A DNA stretch of 20,093 bases from Stentor coeruleus (lineage: Eukaryota; Ciliophora; Heterotrichea; Heterotrichida; Stentoridae): positions 1 through 20,093 of the forward strand of contig MPUH01001256.1 in NCBI GenBank assembly GCA_001970955.1. Reading direction: 5' to 3'. The notes beneath the pieces are model-generated. The model was not told the DNA's origin, made no database searches, and saw only the letters and a list, made by a program, of their open reading frames with translations. The translations under genes were made by a program, and so were the position numbers. Below, one piece after another: positions 16,366 to 20,093 of the stretch; the first letter of the stretch is position 1, and each line of letters begins with the position of its first letter.

Positions 16366-19300
16366 ATGCATTTACCATCAGCTCCAGCATGGTCTTTTAA
16401 AGGAAAACCCAAGCAGCAACTCGAACCACAAGCCCCAGGTCCAGGGGCATACGAACCCAAAATTACTTCATATAGTAAATACGACTCTCCACCAAAGTGC
16501 AAAATCGGGACAAGCCAACGTGATAATTTTATTCAAAACGATATCCCAGGACCAGGATCCTATAACGAAAATGAAATAAGGCCTCATTCAATAGCCCCAA
16601 TAATAGGTTCAGAAAGTCGATCTGGGCAATCTAAAAACCTTGAAAGTCCAGGTCCAGGGTCTTATAGCCTTGAGTCCAAGCCTCAAGGTCCTCAATTTTC
16701 TATGTTAGGCCGTAGTGATAGTCCTATAAAAAACGGCAATCCAGGGCCTGGACAATATGAGCCTAACAATTTAAGCATAAGCCGAGACAAGTCTCCAAGT
16801 TTCAAAATAGGTTCAGCTTCAAGGCCTGACATAATAAAAAATACTCAAGGTCCAGGGCCAGGATCATATGAAGCAACAAAACCGCAAATAGGACCAAAAT
16901 GGGGTTTTGGCTCAGATGAACGAAGTCAATACTTTATCAACAATTCTCCAGGACCAGGGGCTTATAATATTCATTCAGAACAAAAATCTGGATTTACTAT
17001 GGCTAAGAAGTTCTTAGAAAACTCAATTGATTATGTTCCAGGACCAGGAGCTTATGATCCATCATTAAGATCTAAATCTCCACAATGGTCTATGGGTAGA
17101 GAGCCTAAATCTCAAATGACTATATCAAATAATGTGCCTGGACCTGGAAGTTATAATATCGAAGATGTAAAACCTCACAGTTTAGCTCCTAAAATGGGGT
17201 CTTCCGAAAAATCACCACAAAGAACTCCTGAAAAAGCACCTGGACCTGGAGCTTATGAGATTCCTAATAGAGCTGTAGAAGGTCCTCAGTTTAGTATTAA
17301 AGGAAGGGATGAAAAATCAAATAAAGATAAACTCCCTGGCCCAGGACAATATAATCTGGATATAAAAGACCGTTCTCCAGCGTTTTCTATGGGAACATCA
17401 GCAAAAATCGACAAAGGGCGGATTTTAGAAAACCCAGGACCAGGAGCTTATGATGCTAAAGACAAAGATACAGGGCCGAAGTGGGGTTTTGGCTCAGAGA
17501 CTAAAGAAAAAAGCCTTCGAGCTGAAAACCCTGGACCAGGAACTTATGAACTTTCTGGGACTTTATCAAAAACCGCATTTTCTATAGGAGGCAGGAATCT
17601 TGAAGCCCAGAAAGATATAAATCCAGGACCTGGGGCATATGCTCAAGACTTAAAAACAAACTCGCCAATGTGGTCTATGGGCAAACAGCCTCGGGCTGAT
17701 ATATCAAAAACATCAGATGCACCAGGTCCAGGGACTTATACAATAGAGCATATTCATCAGCATTTGCAAAGTCCAGTAATGGGAACTTCATCAAGATCTT
17801 TACTTAATGATTTAAATTCAAGCCCTGGCCCAGGAACATATGAAGTGCCGAATCGGGCTATTGAAGGTCCTCAGTTTACAATGAAAGGCAAAGAACAGAA
17901 AATTTCAAAAGATAAAATGCCAGGACCAGGACATTATAATCAAGATATAAGCATAAAAGATAAATCCCCGGCTTATTCTATAGGAACTTCACCAAAAATT
18001 GGAAATGGTAAGGTTTCTGAAAACCCTGGGCCTGGAAGTTATGATACTAGGGGTAAAGAGATAGGGCCAAAGTGGGGCTTTGGTTCACAGAAGCGTGGGG
18101 AAGAACTGAAAATTGCTGTTCCTGGACCGGGAGCTTATGAGTCGCCTGGATTTCTATCAAAAGGAGGTTTTTCATTGACAGGGAGGAAAAAAGATAAGAA
18201 CCCTGAAAATTTCCCTGGCCCAGGGAGTTATGAAAGTAGTAGACCTAGGGCGAAATCCCCGTCATGGTCAATGGGAAAGCAATCTCGGTCAACAAAACTA
18301 TTTGCTTTAAGCCCAGGTCCTGGAGCATATTCATTACAAAATCCGAATTCTCATATAATATCCCCTGTTATAGGAACATCACAAAGACAGTTTTTAAATA
18401 ACACCCAAAAAACTCCTGGGCCTGGTGCTTATGATAGCAAATTCGCAGTTGGTGGCCCGAAATATACAATTAAAGGCCGAGAGGAAAAAAGGCATATAAG
18501 TACATCTCCTGGGCCAGGCCATTACAACCAGGAAGTCAATGATTTTAGCATAAAAGATAGATCTCCAGCTTACAAAATTGGATTATCAGCACGAAGCGAT
18601 ATGAAAAAAATTTATGAAAATCCAGGACCAGGACAATATGATACTAGAAGCAAAATTTCTGGGCCGAAATGGGGGTTTGGATCTGATGGAAAAAGTAAAT
18701 ATATAAAAAATGATATGCCTGGACCTGGAGCTTATGAGTCTTTAACACCAAAGTACAATAAAGGCTTTTCTATGACTTCAAGAAAACATGAAAAAAGCCT
18801 TGAAAACTATCCTGGCCCTGGTAGTTATGAAAATAGGAATAGAATATTGTCACCTTCATGGTCTATGGGAATACAAGCAAAATTAAAAGAACTTGAAGCA
18901 TATAAAAATGGAGTTCCTGGACCTGGAGCTTATACAGAAAGTTATGTAAGGCCTCATTCGACTGCACCTATTATGGGAAGTGCAAAAAAAGGGATGAAAA
19001 ATGAGACTGGAGAAACCCCAGGGCCTGGAGCTTATGATGTTAAGCCGAAAGCTATGGAAGGACCAAAGTTTACAATGCAGGGAAAGAATTTAAAGGAGCA
19101 TATTGATAAAATCCCTGGGCCTGGACATTATGATCAGGATATTAATAATGTAAATGCAAAGGATAGATCTCCTGCATATAAGCTAGGCACAGCAGCGAGA
19201 ATTGAAGAGAAAAAGCTTCTACAAAATCCTGGTCCAGGGCAATACGATACAAGAAGTAAAGACTTAGGTCCTCAATGGGGTTTTGGATCAGAATCTCGAA

Positions 19301-19992
19301 GTAAAGACTTTAAAGCTGAAAACCCTGGCCCAGGTGCTTATGAATTGCCAGGATCATTATCTAAAAATGGCTTTTCAATAGCAGGACGTAAACAAGACAT
19401 AACGAAGGATAACTTCCCAGGTCCAGGTAGTTACGATATTCATGATCGCCCTAAATCTCCAACATGGACACTAAGTAAATCCCCAAATTCAAAAGCAATA
19501 AACTTATCTCAAAGTATTTCTCCAGGACCAGGAGCTTATGATCCAAAAGATAGTCAAAATGAAGGAGGTCCTGTATTCGGCACTTCAAATAGGTCACCCT
19601 TATCTAAAAGTCAAATTACGCCTGGACCTGGAGCTTATATTGTAGGGGATAAAGTTAGTAACAGTCCATCTTATACAATGAGTTCGAAAAATTTTACAAA
19701 AAATACTAGTAATAACCCTGGTCCTGGTCAATATGACCCAAAACTATATGAGAATAATCCAAAGTGGAGTGTAGGTAAAGGGAAAAAAGGGTTTGATTAT
19801 GGTCTAAATAAGTCATCGTCGTTACCAGGCCCAGGATTGTATGATGTTAGAAAAGGGCCTTTAGGACCTCATTGGGGCTTTGGATCATCTACAAGAGAGC
19901 AGAATATTAAATCAGACTCCCCTGGACCAGGACAGTATGAACTCCCTTCAGTTATATCCAATCTCCCAGCTTATGCTACATCAAAGCTTTAA
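16366..19992 (+). CDS. Giant SHIPPO / sperm-tail PG-rich repeat protein
   Basis: The protein of 1208 residues consists almost wholly of SHIPPO (STPGR) repeats of the ODF3/CIMAP type. After a short N-terminus carrying the family half-repeat APAWSFKG, 36 PGPGxY motifs follow, spaced about 30-38 residues apart; the first is at residues 24-29 and the last about 20 residues before the end. Between them lie short beta-type cores such as SPxWSMGK, GPKWGFGS, GFSIAGRK and GPQFTMKGK. Family members bind along microtubules, several of them in cilia and sperm tails, so a ciliary or cortical microtubule role is likely in this ciliate. Most animal members have only a handful of repeats. The start is the first in-frame ATG at 16366; the frame stays open 96 nt further upstream without an ATG, so a non-ATG start or an unseen upstream exon cannot be excluded. 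It ends in tandem stops TAA TAG. No introns, membrane segments or other domains are seen. Confidence 0.93.
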   Translation: MHLPSAPAWSFKGKPKQQLEPQAPGPGAYEPKITSYSKYDSPPKCKIGTSQRDNFIQNDIPGPGSYNENEIRPHSIAPIIGSESRSGQSKNLESPGPGSYSLESKPQGPQFSMLGRSDSPIKNGNPGPGQYEPNNLSISRDKSPSFKIGSASRPDIIKNTQGPGPGSYEATKPQIGPKWGFGSDERSQYFINNSPGPGAYNIHSEQKSGFTMAKKFLENSIDYVPGPGAYDPSLRSKSPQWSMGREPKSQMTISNNVPGPGSYNIEDVKPHSLAPKMGSSEKSPQRTPEKAPGPGAYEIPNRAVEGPQFSIKGRDEKSNKDKLPGPGQYNLDIKDRSPAFSMGTSAKIDKGRILENPGPGAYDAKDKDTGPKWGFGSETKEKSLRAENPGPGTYELSGTLSKTAFSIGGRNLEAQKDINPGPGAYAQDLKTNSPMWSMGKQPRADISKTSDAPGPGTYTIEHIHQHLQSPVMGTSSRSLLNDLNSSPGPGTYEVPNRAIEGPQFTMKGKEQKISKDKMPGPGHYNQDISIKDKSPAYSIGTSPKIGNGKVSENPGPGSYDTRGKEIGPKWGFGSQKRGEELKIAVPGPGAYESPGFLSKGGFSLTGRKKDKNPENFPGPGSYESSRPRAKSPSWSMGKQSRSTKLFALSPGPGAYSLQNPNSHIISPVIGTSQRQFLNNTQKTPGPGAYDSKFAVGGPKYTIKGREEKRHISTSPGPGHYNQEVNDFSIKDRSPAYKIGLSARSDMKKIYENPGPGQYDTRSKISGPKWGFGSDGKSKYIKNDMPGPGAYESLTPKYNKGFSMTSRKHEKSLENYPGPGSYENRNRILSPSWSMGIQAKLKELEAYKNGVPGPGAYTESYVRPHSTAPIMGSAKKGMKNETGETPGPGAYDVKPKAMEGPKFTMQGKNLKEHIDKIPGPGHYDQDINNVNAKDRSPAYKLGTAARIEEKKLLQNPGPGQYDTRSKDLGPQWGFGSESRSKDFKAENPGPGAYELPGSLSKNGFSIAGRKQDITKDNFPGPGSYDIHDRPKSPTWTLSKSPNSKAINLSQSISPGPGAYDPKDSQNEGGPVFGTSNRSPLSKSQITPGPGAYIVGDKVSNSPSYTMSSKNFTKNTSNNPGPGQYDPKLYENNPKWSVGKGKKGFDYGLNKSSSLPGPGLYDVRKGPLGPHWGFGSSTREQNIKSDSPGPGQYELPSVISNLPAYATSKL
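16435..19932 (+). repeat. Six-fold super-repeat of six SHIPPO units
   Basis: The 36 PGPG units fall into six classes by their cores, and the classes recur in fixed order: SPxWSMG, then PHSxAPxMGS, GPQFxxKG, KDRSPAYxIG, GPKWGFGS and GFSxxGR. The Trp codon of the WGFGS class lies at 16900, 17482, 18073, 18670, 19276 and 19873, giving periods of 582, 591, 597, 606 and 597 nt (194-202 codons). The first and last copies are the most divergent. Confidence 0.93.
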
Positions 19993-20093
19993 TAGCTAAT
20001 TATCTTTATTATAAAAGGCTCTTATCCCAATCATGTTTTTACCAAAATCTCTTACTTATTTACTCACAGCCTACCTAAGCACTTTTTTAATCA
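19993..20093. other. 3' flank of the SHIPPO gene
   Basis: AT-rich sequence following the tandem stop codons, probably the 3' untranslated region. Nothing else was recognised before the window ends. Confidence 0.5.

Noticed and set aside
1-20093. Telomeric repeats, CRISPR arrays, insertion sequences
   Set aside because: Looked for at both ends and in the spacers. No heterotrich-type telomere repeat, regular spacer array or transposase gene was seen.

Overview
The window looks like macronuclear DNA of a heterotrich ciliate, most likely Stentor or a close relative. It is very AT-rich and gene-dense. The genes are short and nearly all intronless, sit on alternating strands, and have clear eukaryotic products. 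The one intron that can be shown is exactly 15 nt long (11968-11982). The nine intact coding regions end in TAA (eight) or TAG (one), use TGG for tryptophan and contain no in-frame TGA, which fits the standard code (Stentor) rather than the UGA=Trp code of Blepharisma. The genus is inferred from intron size, code and gene style, not from a marker gene.

Layout: (1) 1-541 (+), the decayed or mis-sequenced 3' end of a coiled-coil gene whose frame slips six times, each time at an A-run; (2) 1288-2373 (-), a CARNMT1-like carnosine N-methyltransferase; (3) 2374-4062, a long spacer with faint coding-like traces on the minus strand; (4) 4063-6117 (+), an AGFG-type ArfGAP with a 9-residue tandem repeat; (5) 6644-8524 (-), a kelch-repeat protein with a lipidation-type N-terminus; (6) 9175-9576 (+), a small basic orphan; (7) 9926-11134 (-), an SLC35F6-like transporter; (8) 11746-12915 (+), a CHFR-type FHA-RING-PBZ ubiquitin ligase that only becomes visible when the 15-nt intron is removed; (9) 13635-14378 (+), the U2AF small subunit; (10) 14589-15248 (-), a compact HSF-type transcription factor; (11) 16366-19992 (+), a 1208-residue SHIPPO (PGPG-repeat) protein made of 36 units arranged as six copies of a six-unit super-repeat.

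Nothing suggests an operon or a joint pathway: neighbours are mostly divergent or convergent and serve unrelated housekeeping roles (membrane traffic, checkpoint, splicing, stress response, cilia or cytoskeleton). The one thematic link is that a U2AF small subunit, which reads the 3' splice site, lies less than 1 kb downstream of a gene carrying a 15-nt intron, in a lineage where U2AF must work in almost no space.

The most interesting observations are the 6x6 order of the SHIPPO protein, the 15-nt intron that hides a full CHFR architecture with its poly(ADP-ribose)-binding finger ligands, aromatic changes in the partner-binding motif of U2AF, and the one-directional A-run frameshifts at the left edge. 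No RNA genes, CRISPR arrays, transposons or telomeric repeats were recognised.
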